Shown: positions 1 to 7,183 of the stretch, piece after piece
Layout: each line of letters opens with the position of its first letter
Numbering within the stretch: the first letter of the stretch is position 1
NCBI GenBank assembly: GCA_046730475.1
Contig: JBKPIY010000028.1
Coordinates: forward strand, 1-38,570
Length of the DNA stretch: 38,570 bases
From: JBKPIY01 sp046730475
Lineage (GTDB): Bacteria; Actinomycetota; Thermoleophilia; Solirubrobacterales; 70-9
Reading direction: 5' to 3'
Notes under the pieces: generated by a model
Database searches by the model: none
What the model was told of the DNA's origin: nothing
The model's input: only the letters and a program-made list of their open reading frames with translations
Translations under genes and position numbers: made by a program

Positions 1-359
1 TAGCCGATCGCGGACTGGCCGACGAAGACCTTGAGCCTGACACCGGCGGCCTCGATGGCCTGCACCAGGTTGCGGGTGGCGGTCACCCGGCTCTCCCGGA
101 TCCGCTCCTTGGCCGATTCGGTCAGCCGCTGATTGATCTCCTCGCCGATCAGGTTGACCACTCCGTCGACCGCCGCGAACGCCTCCGGCGGCGGGCGCTC
201 GATCGCCGGCTGCCAGGGGTACCAGGTCACCGTCGGGTTCTTCGGCCGCGCTTTCTCGGGATCCCGGGTGAGACCGACCACCTCGTCCCCCCGCGCGAGC
301 AGCGCGTCGGCGACCGCCGAGCCGATCATCCCCGTCGCGCCTGTGATCAGGACCCGCAC
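1..359 (-). CDS. NAD(P)-dependent epimerase/SDR protein, TIGR01777 (YfcH-like) family, 5' part
   Basis: The gene starts at a GTG (359-357) and runs off the left edge; 119 residues are visible. The N-terminus is MRVLITGATGMIGSAVADAL, an extended-SDR Rossmann motif (TGATGxIG), followed by a hydrophobic strand VDGVVNLIGEEI and an NQRLTESAKERIRESRV helix. That helix, with the GExI stretch before it, is typical of the TIGR01777/YfcH group (NAD-dependent epimerase/dehydratase-like, substrate unknown). The catalytic YxxxK lies beyond the edge. A TAGCCT box sits 7 nt before the GTG and there is no Shine-Dalgarno sequence, so the mRNA is probably leaderless. The fold is clear; the substrate cannot be inferred. 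Confidence 0.85.
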   Translation of the reverse strand, partial: MRVLITGATGMIGSAVADALLARGDEVVGLTRDPEKARPKNPTVTWYPWQPAIERPPPEAFAAVDGVVNLIGEEINQRLTESAKERIRESRVTATRNLVQAIEAAGVRLKVFVGQSAIG

Positions 360-366
360 AGCGGTA

Positions 367-372
367 AGGCTA
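367..372 (-). promoter_or_regulatory. -10 box (TAGCCT) for the epimerase gene
   Basis: On the minus strand TAGCCT is followed by a 7-nt spacer (TACCGCT) and then the GTG start. This geometry puts transcription start at or next to the start codon. No convincing -35 was seen. Confidence 0.55.
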
Positions 373-458
373 TCGGCGCGCTCTCGTGCGCTGGCTGCCG
401 GGGGCGGGACGTTCAGGCGGGGCGGGCCACAGAGACAGCGGTCGAGACGGCGCCCCGC

Positions 459-1754
459 CTACGGCGCCGGGCCGACTCGGCCGGCAACGACAGCGAGCGC
501 CCAACCAGTGTCGAGCCGCTCGTTGGTGCCTGAGAGCGGGCGCACCCCACTCGCCCCGCCACCGAGTCGGCCGGCCCCGATCAACCCGCCTGGATCGGTC
601 AGGGCAACCGAGGGAGCATCGGTGAGGAGCGAGCCGCGCGGGTTTCGGAACCGGAACGATCCATCGGTCAGTCGTTCGACCGAGTGGCCGCCCTCGTGGA
701 CGAGGCGGTGATGGCGCGGGCAGAGGTGGATGAGATTGTCGAGCCGGGTCTCGCCTCCTGTGGCCCAGTGGTGGATGTGGTGGGCGTCGAGGAACCGGCG
801 GTTCTCGCAGCCTGGGAAGCGACAGGATGCGTCCCTTGCCTTGAGGATGCGGCGGATGGAAGGTGGGATCGAGCGTGACTTGCGGCCCTCGCGCACGATC
901 GACGCGTCACAGGCGAGGCGGCGAGCCGTCTCCGGGGCGACCGCGCTGCCGTCCGCCAGCACGGAGGAGTCGGCATCAACGTGGAGGACGACCTGGTAGC
1001 GATCGCCGCCTGTGCGCCGGGGCGCGGCCGTCCGTGACGCCTTCCCTCGGGGCGCCGACGCGCTCGAGGCGAGGGCGAAGTCGGCGAGCTCCACGAGGGC
1101 GTCGGCGTTGGTATGGCGGCGCGGCCGGGGCAGCGCCCGCGGTTCCGCGGAACCGCGGCCGAAGAGGCGATCGTGCGATGCCTCCATCGCCCGGACGAAC
1201 AGGGCTCCGTCCTCCGACGCCAGCTGCCCGCGGATCGTGAGCGAGCCGTCCGCCTCCCACCAGTAGTTGAGATAGCGCTCCCCGTGCTGCTCCTGGGCGT
1301 CGGCGGTGGTCAGCCGGCGCAGGCCCCGCACGATTCGCTCGAGCTGCGCCGCGGTGGCCTGCCGGGCGAGCTCGATCAGCTCGCCCTCGCTGTCACGATC
1401 CGCGACACGGGTGAGCGCCCGGACCTTCGAGTATGAGAGACGCCCCTCGGCGAAGAGAGCCCGGATGCCGGGCAGCTCCGCCAGACGTCGCCCGACTCGC
1501 ACGTGCTCCCGCGCCGCCCTCGGCGTGACCGCGCACTGCCAGGCGACCCACTCCGCGCACGAGCGACAACCCCACGACCCCCAGCCCTCGCGTCGGTCGA
1601 ACTCGGCGACGAGCTCGAGCCACCGGCACATCCCGGCATTGATGTGGGCGGCCAGCTCAGCGATCTCACGCTCGAGCCGCTCGGTCGGAATCTCCGACGG
1701 GTCCCGCGGTTCGGCGGAACCGGGTTGGGGTGGGTCGGCGGGCTGGTCGAACAT
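459..1754 (-). CDS. DUF222 / HNH endonuclease (13E12 repeat family-like)
   Basis: A 431-residue protein. A helical DUF222 region covers roughly residues 25-300. The HNH nuclease motif lies at about 311-355: C311 and C316 (CRFPGC), the paired histidines H325-H326 (DAHHIHHW), N340 and CPRHH near 345-349. Cysteines and histidines sit in the order expected for a zinc-braced HNH site, so the site looks intact. The family is abundant in actinobacteria (13E12 proteins of mycobacteria) and its role is unsettled; several mycobacterial members belong to the LexA regulon. Here a perfect Gram-positive LexA box overlaps the ATG, so damage-inducible expression is likely. The C-terminal 60 residues are low-complexity Gly/Arg/Pro. 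Two stretches encoding GSAEPR come from palindromic GGTTC-GCGGAACC sequences. The ATG at 1754 is chosen because a TAGCCT box precedes it by 9 nt. Confidence 0.9.
   Translation of the reverse strand: MFDQPADPPQPGSAEPRDPSEIPTERLEREIAELAAHINAGMCRWLELVAEFDRREGWGSWGCRSCAEWVAWQCAVTPRAAREHVRVGRRLAELPGIRALFAEGRLSYSKVRALTRVADRDSEGELIELARQATAAQLERIVRGLRRLTTADAQEQHGERYLNYWWEADGSLTIRGQLASEDGALFVRAMEASHDRLFGRGSAEPRALPRPRRHTNADALVELADFALASSASAPRGKASRTAAPRRTGGDRYQVVLHVDADSSVLADGSAVAPETARRLACDASIVREGRKSRSIPPSIRRILKARDASCRFPGCENRRFLDAHHIHHWATGGETRLDNLIHLCPRHHRLVHEGGHSVERLTDGSFRFRNPRGSLLTDAPSVALTDPGGLIGAGRLGGGASGVRPLSGTNERLDTGWALAVVAGRVGPAP
1137..1158. repeat. Perfect 22-bp GC-rich palindrome inside the HNH gene
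   Basis: The core GGTTCCGCGGAACC (1141-1154) is self-complementary and symmetry extends 4 bp on each side. It encodes part of the variable linker of the nuclease (RGSAEPR). A close copy, with two central mismatches, is at about 1706-1723 in the same gene. GGTACCGCGGAACC occurs at 2135-2148, directly before the 22-bp tandem array. Confidence 0.6.
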
Positions 1755-1761
1755 ATGTTCG
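1748..1761. promoter_or_regulatory. LexA (SOS) box over the HNH gene start
   Basis: The sequence CGAACATATGTTCG matches the Gram-positive consensus CGAAC-RNRY-GTTCG at every position. It overlaps the ATG (1754-1752) and the predicted transcription start, so bound LexA would block initiation. Mycobacterial 13E12-family genes are known LexA targets, which supports the reading. Confidence 0.8.
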
Positions 1762-1763
1762 GT

Positions 1764-1769
1764 AGGCTA
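1764..1769 (-). promoter_or_regulatory. -10 box (TAGCCT) for the HNH gene
   Basis: The minus-strand TAGCCT lies 9 nt before the ATG with no Shine-Dalgarno sequence between. The predicted RNA start falls 2-3 nt before the ATG, inside the LexA box. Confidence 0.55.
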
Positions 1770-2449
1770 CGCGAGCCGCCGGACGGAATCTGGCGGCGTC
1801 GAGGCCACCTGGGCCCGCTACCGCTCCTTCGTGGACTTCCTTCTGAACGCTGTCCGAGGTGGGGTCACTCGGCACGAAGAGCCTTCGGGGCCTGCGACGG
1901 AATGTCACATCTCGCGCGCCATCGGTGACTTCTTCAATGCTGGTGTTGAGCAATCAACCCGCCGAGGACCAGGCCCCGAGGCGGAACTCATCCACCGAGC
2001 AAACTCGGTCGATCCGTCGAGGATCGGCCCCGGTCCGAGCCAGGCACCCTCCGCGCTTGGCTCGGGCCGCCCCTCGGTGGTTGGAACCGTTCCTTCCGGG
2101 GCGAATCCATGCGGCTCGCGGAAGAGCGCGTCCCGGTACCGCGGAACCGCGAGTCCGGGCCCCGCCAACCGCGAGTCCGGGCCCCGCCGACCGGCGAGTC
2201 GGGCCCCGCCGACCGGCGAGTCGGGCCCCGCCAACCGCGAGTCCGGGCCCCGCTGACCGGCGAGTCGGGCCCCGCCGAACCGCGAGTCGGGGCCCCGCCG
2301 AACCGCTGGTGCCGGTCCCTCGAAACCGCTGGTGCCGGTCCCGCGAAATCGCCCGTTTGGAATCTCGCCGGGGAACGCCGAGCCGCCCGGCCGGGCGGGG
2401 GTCGGCTCCGCCTCACGCACGCGGCCGTCAGCGGAGCTCGTCAGCGGAC
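1770..2449. other. Non-coding region between malic enzyme and HNH genes
   Basis: About 680 bases carry no gene I can support. Bases 1770-2100 are slightly less GC-rich than the flanks and include a small hairpin, GTTGA-GCAA-TCAAC (1945-1958). The 22-bp tandem array is at 2145-2343. Frames that stay open here give Arg/Pro-rich products with no recognisable domain, as expected from GC bias. Because both flanking genes are on the minus strand, this is the 3' region of the malic enzyme transcript and the upstream region of the nuclease gene. Confidence 0.6.
2145..2343. repeat. Tandem array of about nine imperfect 22-bp units
   Basis: Seven well-kept units (2145, 2167, 2189, 2211, 2233, 2255, 2277) alternate between two types: AACCGCGAGTCCGGGCCCCG-CC and GACCGGCGAGTCGGGCCCCG-CC. 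Two diverged units follow (2300 and 2321, built on AACCGCTGGTGCCGGT). Junctions between units can pair as GTCGG...CCGAC, so the array could fold into serial hairpins in RNA or single-stranded DNA. There are no unique spacers, so it is not a CRISPR. The function is unknown. Confidence 0.8.
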
Positions 2450-3937
2450 CTACGCGCCCGCCCCGTCGCTCGAGGCGCCGTCGCCGTCGGCGACCTCGTA
2501 GGTGCCGGTGTCCTCGGAGAAACGGGCGAGGCCCGCCGCCCTCGCCTCGTCGACGACCGCCCGCGCGACGCAGGGCGCGACGTCGCGGTTGAAGACCGAG
2601 GGGATGATGTAATCCTCGGCCAGGTCGTCGTCCGTGACCACCTCGGCGATCCCGCGGGCGGCGGCGAGCTTCATCTCCTCGGTGATCCGGGGGGCGCCGG
2701 CGTCGAGGGCGCCGCGGAAGATCCCCGGGAAGCAGAGGACGTTGTTGATCTGGTTCGGGTAGTCGGAGCGCCCCGTCGCCATGATCCGGACGTAGGGCTC
2801 GGCCTCCTCGGGCATCACCTCGGGAGTCGGGTTGGCCATCGCGAACACGATCGCGTCGTCGTTCATCTTCTCCAGCGAGCTCGGCTCGATCAGCCCGGGG
2901 CCCGACAGCCCGATGAACAGGTCGGTGCCTTCGATCACCTCGTTCGGGCCCCCGCCGAGGCGCTGCGGGTTGGTGTGCTCGGCGAACCACCGCTTGATCG
3001 GCGTCATCGAGCCGTCGCAGTAGTCCTCGCGCTCGGTCGAGATCGCGCCGCGGCGGTCGCAGCCGATCACCTCGGCGACCCCGCTGGCCTGCATCATCTT
3101 GGTGCAGGCGACGCCGGCGGCGCCGGTCCCGAGCACCAGCACCCGAAGCCTCTCGATCGGCTTGCCGACGATCTTGAGGGCGTTGAACAGGCTGGCCATC
3201 ACCACCACCGCGGTCCCGTGCTGATCGTCGTGGAAGACCGGGATGTCGAGCTCCTGCTTCAGTCGCTCCTCGATCTCGAAGCAGCGGGGGGCGGAGATGT
3301 CCTCGAGGTTGATGCCGCCGAAGGTCGGTGAGATCAGCTTCACCGTCTCGACGATCTGATCCGGATCGTTGGTCGCCAGGCAGATCGGGAAGGCGTCCAC
3401 CCGGGCGAACTCCTTGAACAGCATCGCCTTCCCCTCCATCACCGGCATCGCCGCCTCGGGCCCGATGTCACCGAGCCCGAGCACCGCCGAGCCGTCGGAG
3501 ACGACGGCGACCGTGTTCGCCTTGATCGTGTAGTCGAACGCCTTCGAGCGGTCGGCGGCGATGTACTCGCACACCCGGGCGACGCCGGGGGTGTAGGCCA
3601 TCGAGAGGTCGTCCCGCGTCTTCAGCGGGTACTTGTTGTGCTGCTCGATCTTCCCTTGCTTGTGCATCTCGAAGGTGCGGTCGGTGAACCCGAGCACCTT
3701 GGCGCCGCGGGTGGAGCCGATCGCCCGCAGGATCTGCTCCCAGTGGTCGGCGTTGCGCGCATCGATCGTGAACTCGCGCACCCGCTTGCCCTCGGCGCCG
3801 GCGCCGGGGATCAGATCGACGCTCACCAGCGAGCCTCCGGCCTCGGCGATCGATGCAGTCAGCTTGCCCAGCGGCTCTTGACGGGCATCGAGCTCGACCC
3901 GAACGGTGACGCTGTACTGGGCGCTGGCGGTGGCCAT
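2450..3937 (-). CDS. ACT-domain malic enzyme (malate dehydrogenase, oxaloacetate-decarboxylating)
   Basis: Converts malate to pyruvate and CO2 with reduction of NAD(P), in the cytosol at the TCA/anaplerotic node. It has 495 residues from ATG 3937. An ACT regulatory domain (about residues 5-80, YSVTVRVELDARQ) suggests allosteric control by a small metabolite. The malic N-domain follows, with YTPGVARVC, GLGDIGPEAAMPVMEGKA and the metal-site stretch PVFHDDQHGTA. The Rossmann NAD-binding domain has VLGTGAAGVA; the acidic residue after the next strand (IGCDRRGA) fits NAD better than NADP. An in-frame ATG at 3955 would add six residues, but it lies inside the TATGAT box at 3951-3956, so 3937 is preferred. 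The gene diverges from polA across about 65 bp. The C-terminus ends in a short Gly/Ser tail. Family assignment is secure; cofactor preference is inference. Confidence 0.93.
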   Translation of the reverse strand: MATASAQYSVTVRVELDARQEPLGKLTASIAEAGGSLVSVDLIPGAGAEGKRVREFTIDARNADHWEQILRAIGSTRGAKVLGFTDRTFEMHKQGKIEQHNKYPLKTRDDLSMAYTPGVARVCEYIAADRSKAFDYTIKANTVAVVSDGSAVLGLGDIGPEAAMPVMEGKAMLFKEFARVDAFPICLATNDPDQIVETVKLISPTFGGINLEDISAPRCFEIEERLKQELDIPVFHDDQHGTAVVVMASLFNALKIVGKPIERLRVLVLGTGAAGVACTKMMQASGVAEVIGCDRRGAISTEREDYCDGSMTPIKRWFAEHTNPQRLGGGPNEVIEGTDLFIGLSGPGLIEPSSLEKMNDDAIVFAMANPTPEVMPEEAEPYVRIMATGRSDYPNQINNVLCFPGIFRGALDAGAPRITEEMKLAAARGIAEVVTDDDLAEDYIIPSVFNRDVAPCVARAVVDEARAAGLARFSEDTGTYEVADGDGASSDGAGA

Positions 3938-3950
3938 CAGCAGCGAGCGG

Positions 3951-4028
3951 ATCATAGGCAGTGCCGGTCTCCGCCTCGGCGGAGGGCTCGCGGCGGCGCC
4001 TGGAGACGGCTGAGAGCGCTCCTATGAT
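3951..4028. promoter_or_regulatory. Divergent promoter region with paired TATGAT boxes (malic enzyme / polA)
   Basis: A consensus-like TATGAT occurs on the minus strand (3956-3951), 13 nt before the malic enzyme ATG at 3937. Another lies on the plus strand (4023-4028), 6 nt before the polA GTG at 4035. No strong -35 hexamers were seen. The polA mRNA is predicted to be leaderless, and the malic enzyme mRNA to have a leader of about 6 nt. Confidence 0.6.
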
Positions 4029-4034
4029 GGGACC

Positions 4035-6698
4035 GTGCCCGCCACCAAGCCGAAGAAGCAGCCTGCCAGGGCGACGACCTCGAAGCTGGAGAAGCCCGTC
4101 GGCGAGCTGTTCCTGATCGACGGCAACTCGCTCGCCTACCGCGCCTTCTTCGCCCTCCCCGAGTCGATCGCCACCCACGACGGGCGGCCTACGAACGCGA
4201 TCTACGGGCTCGCCTCGATGTTCGCGAAGATGCTGATCGACCACGATCCCGCCGCCGTGGTGGTCGCCTGGGACGCGGGCTGGTCGGGCCGCGAGCTCAC
4301 CTACGAGCCCTACAAGGCCGAGCGCAAGCCGCGCCCGGGCCTGCTGCAGGAGCAGTGGCCGCACCTGATGCCGCTCACCGAGGCGTTCGGGTTCACGAAC
4401 ATCAAGGTCGACGGCTACGAGGCCGACGACGTGATCGCCTCCCTCGTCAAGCGCGCCCGGGAGCAGGGGATCGACGTGATGGTCGTGTCGGGCGACCGCG
4501 ACGTCTACCAGCTGGTCGAGGACGGGGTGCGGGTGATGACCACCTCCCGCGGCGTCACCGACACCAGGATCTACGACCGGGACGGCGTGATCGACCGCTA
4601 CGGGGTACCGCCCGAGCTCGTCACCGACCTGATCGGGCTCAAGGGCGACACCTCGGACAACATCCCGGGAGTCCCCGGGATCGGCGACAAGACCGCCGCC
4701 CAGCTCCTCCGAGAGTACGGCTCGCTCGAGGGGGTGCTCGACAACGTCGACAAGATCCCGGGAAAGGTGCGGAAGCAGAACCTGACCGAGCACGCCGAGG
4801 ATGCCCGGATCTCCAAGCGACTGGCGACGGCGGTGTTCGACGTCGACATCGAGCTCGACCTCGACGAGCTGATGTCGAAGCGGATGGACCGCAGCCGCCT
4901 GCGGGAGGTCGCTCGCGAGTTCGAGCTTCGCCAGATCATCCTCCGCCTCGAGGAGGAGCTGGGGGCGGATTTCATCCCCGAGGCCCGGGTCGAGGAGGAG
5001 CTCGACGTCACCGCGGAGAAGGGCGTCGTCGAGGATCTCGCCAAGGGCGAGGTCGCCCTGGCGACCGCCGGCTCGATCTGGGCCGGCTACGACGGCGAGC
5101 GCCTGGTGGAGGGCGACTGCCCCGATCTCGCGGCCCTCGGCGAGGCGCTCGGCAGCAGGCGCCTGATCGGCCACGATTTGAAGAGCCTCGGCGGCGGCGC
5201 CCGGCACGGCCTGCTCGCCGCCGCCGGCGAGGGCGGCCTCGACCTCCGCCACGACACGATGGTGGGCGCCTACCTGCTCGACCCCGCCCGGCGGACCTAC
5301 GACCTGGTCGACATCGCCGCCCAGCGCGGCCTCGCGGCGGCGCCGAAGGAGCCGGCCGGCGCTGACGGCGACGGCCAGCTCGAGCTCACCGAGGAGCCCC
5401 CGCCCGATCCGGCCGCCGAGGCCCGCCTGGTGTGGGAGATCGCCCAGCGCCAGCGCCGGTCGATGAAGGAGCTCGACCTCGAGCGGCTGATGGAGGAGGT
5501 CGAGATGCCGCTGGTCGAGGTCCTGGCTGTGATGGAGCGCGTCGGGGTGAAGCTCGACGCCAAGCGCCTGGCCGACATCGGCGAGGGGTTCGGGCAGCGG
5601 ATCGAGGAGCTCCAGGCCGAGATCTTCGACCTGGCCGGGCACGAGTTCACGATCGGCTCCCCCCAGCAGCTCGGCGAGGTGCTGTTCGACGAGCTGAAGC
5701 TGACCAAGAAGCGCCGCGGGAAGACCGGCTTCTCCACCGACGCCCGCGTCCTCTCCCAGATCCGCGAGGAGCATCCGATCGTCGCCAGGGTCGAGGAGTG
5801 GCGCGAGCTGACCAAGCTCAAGAGCACGTACCTCGACGCCCTGCCCGAGCTGATCGACCCCGACACCGGTCGGATACACACCACCTTCAACCAGACCGCG
5901 ACCGCCACCGGCCGGCTATCGAGCACCAACCCGAACCTCCAGAACATCCCGATCCGGACCGAGGAGGGCCGGCCGATCCGCTCCTGCTTCGTGGCGCCCC
6001 GTGGCCACCGGCTGCTCTCGGCCGACTACAACCAGATCGAGCTCCGGATCCTGGCCCACATCGCGGGCGAGGGCGCCCTCCGCGAGATCTTCGAGCGCGG
6101 CGACGACATCCACGCCGCAACAGCGGGCGAGGTGCTGGGCGTCGACCACGCTGACGTCGGCCCGGCGGAGCGATCGAAGGCGAAGATGGTCAACTACGGA
6201 ATCGCCTACGGGCTCTCGGCGTACGGGCTCGCCGACCGCCTCAACATCGAGCAGGAGGAGGCAGCCGCCTACATCAAGCGCTACTTCGAGCGCTTCCCGA
6301 AGGTGAAGGAGTACATCGACCGGACGATCGAAGGCGCGAAGAGGGACGGCTACGTCAGCACCCTGCTGGGGCGAAGGCGCCCGATCCCGGAGCTTCGGTC
6401 AGGGCGAATCCAGACCCGGAACTTGGGGGAGCGGCTCGCCGTCAACATGCCGATCCAGGGCACCTCGGCCGACATCATCAAGATCGCGATGGTCCGCTGC
6501 CATAAGTCCCTCGAGGAGTCGAACCTCAAGACCAGGCTGGTGCTCCAGATCAACGACGAGCTCCTGTTCGAGGGCCCGGAAGCCGAGATGGAGGCGGCCG
6601 GGAAGCTGGTCCGGCGGGAGATGTGCCGGGCCTTCGACCTCGACCCACCCCTCGCGGTCGACGTCGGCGTCGGCAGGGACTGGCTGGCGGCGAAATGA
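4035..6698 (+). CDS. polA: DNA polymerase I
   Basis: Repair and Okazaki-fragment polymerase, 887 residues. Residues 25-310 form the 5'-3' exonuclease (flap) domain: LFLIDGNSLAYRAFF, YEADDVIASL, VSGDRDVYQLV and the helix-hairpin-helix PGVPGIGDKTAAQLL. Residues about 330-480 occupy the place of the 3'-5' exonuclease but lack the DxE motif, so proofreading is probably absent. Residues about 500-887 are the family A polymerase: motif A DYNQIELR (D664), the O-helix RSKAKMVNYGIAYG, and motif C, which reads QINDELLFE (N840-D841-E842) where most relatives have HDE. Both metal-binding acids are present. The GTG start lies 6 nt after TATGAT and has no Shine-Dalgarno sequence. A Lys-rich N-terminal extension of about 24 residues precedes the exonuclease domain. 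Confidence 0.97.
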   Translation: MPATKPKKQPARATTSKLEKPVGELFLIDGNSLAYRAFFALPESIATHDGRPTNAIYGLASMFAKMLIDHDPAAVVVAWDAGWSGRELTYEPYKAERKPRPGLLQEQWPHLMPLTEAFGFTNIKVDGYEADDVIASLVKRAREQGIDVMVVSGDRDVYQLVEDGVRVMTTSRGVTDTRIYDRDGVIDRYGVPPELVTDLIGLKGDTSDNIPGVPGIGDKTAAQLLREYGSLEGVLDNVDKIPGKVRKQNLTEHAEDARISKRLATAVFDVDIELDLDELMSKRMDRSRLREVAREFELRQIILRLEEELGADFIPEARVEEELDVTAEKGVVEDLAKGEVALATAGSIWAGYDGERLVEGDCPDLAALGEALGSRRLIGHDLKSLGGGARHGLLAAAGEGGLDLRHDTMVGAYLLDPARRTYDLVDIAAQRGLAAAPKEPAGADGDGQLELTEEPPPDPAAEARLVWEIAQRQRRSMKELDLERLMEEVEMPLVEVLAVMERVGVKLDAKRLADIGEGFGQRIEELQAEIFDLAGHEFTIGSPQQLGEVLFDELKLTKKRRGKTGFSTDARVLSQIREEHPIVARVEEWRELTKLKSTYLDALPELIDPDTGRIHTTFNQTATATGRLSSTNPNLQNIPIRTEEGRPIRSCFVAPRGHRLLSADYNQIELRILAHIAGEGALREIFERGDDIHAATAGEVLGVDHADVGPAERSKAKMVNYGIAYGLSAYGLADRLNIEQEEAAAYIKRYFERFPKVKEYIDRTIEGAKRDGYVSTLLGRRRPIPELRSGRIQTRNLGERLAVNMPIQGTSADIIKIAMVRCHKSLEESNLKTRLVLQINDELLFEGPEAEMEAAGKLVRREMCRAFDLDPPLAVDVGVGRDWLAAK

Positions 6699-6716
6699 CG
6701 ATCCGCCCGGGTTGGA

Positions 6717-7154
6717 GTGGATAAAGGGCTCGCGGTAGCGCTGACGGCGGGCGTCGGTGCGCTGATCGCGCTGCAGGCACCGATCAACGCCGGGCTCGCC
6801 CGGGCGACCGGGAGCGTCCCCGCCGCCCTCGTCTCCTTCCTCATCGGAACGCTGGCGCTGGCGGCGATCGTGGTCGTCAGCGGCAAGGCGGGCGAGCTCA
6901 GCTCGACCTTCGACGTCCGCTGGTACTACCTGATCGGGGGCCTGCTCGGCGCCGCCTACGTATTCACGGTGCTGGTCACCGTCCGAAGCGTGGGAGCCGG
7001 CGGAGTCGCGGCCGCCACGATCACCGGCCAGCTGACCGCCTCGGTGATCATCGACCGCCTCGGGATCCTCGGCCTCGAGCAGGTTCCCCTGAGCTGGGAG
7101 CGCCTGGCCGGCGTCGGGCTCCTCCTCGCCGGCACCTACCTGGTCGCGCGCTGA
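6717..7154 (+). CDS. DMT-superfamily (YdcZ/DUF606-like) small membrane protein
   Basis: A 145-residue, very hydrophobic protein with about five membrane spans (near residues 5-22, 34-52, 72-90, 98-115 and 128-144). The DUF606/YdcZ hallmarks are present: an N-terminal span with LIALQAPINAGLARATGS, then PAALVSFLIGTLAL, and a later GGLLGAAYVFTVLV with AATITGQLTASVIIDRLG. Members of this family are predicted drug/metabolite transporters, often acting as pairs; no partner gene is adjacent. The GTG start at 6717 comes 18 bases after the polA stop and lacks a clear ribosome site, so it is probably co-transcribed with polA. The substrate is unknown. Confidence 0.85.
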   Translation: MDKGLAVALTAGVGALIALQAPINAGLARATGSVPAALVSFLIGTLALAAIVVVSGKAGELSSTFDVRWYYLIGGLLGAAYVFTVLVTVRSVGAGGVAAATITGQLTASVIIDRLGILGLEQVPLSWERLAGVGLLLAGTYLVAR

Positions 7155-7183
7155 GCGAGGCGCGCGACCGGGCGGCGCCGGTG

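Noticed and set aside
1137..1158. LexA-like operator inside the HNH gene
   Set aside because: GGTTCCGCGGAACC has the arms reversed (GTTC before GAAC) and the wrong spacing; it is a different palindrome.
1666..1953. Small minus-strand gene upstream of the HNH gene
   Set aside because: It overlaps the nuclease start, promoter and LexA box, and its product is Arg-rich without a domain.
2145..2343. CRISPR array
   Set aside because: Units are directly adjacent with no unique spacers, units differ in sequence, and no cas gene is nearby.
3468..5879. Long open frame on the minus strand opposite polA
   Set aside because: Composition is Leu/Gly/Asp/Val-rich with no domain, and it is antisense to well-conserved polA codons; high GC keeps such frames open.
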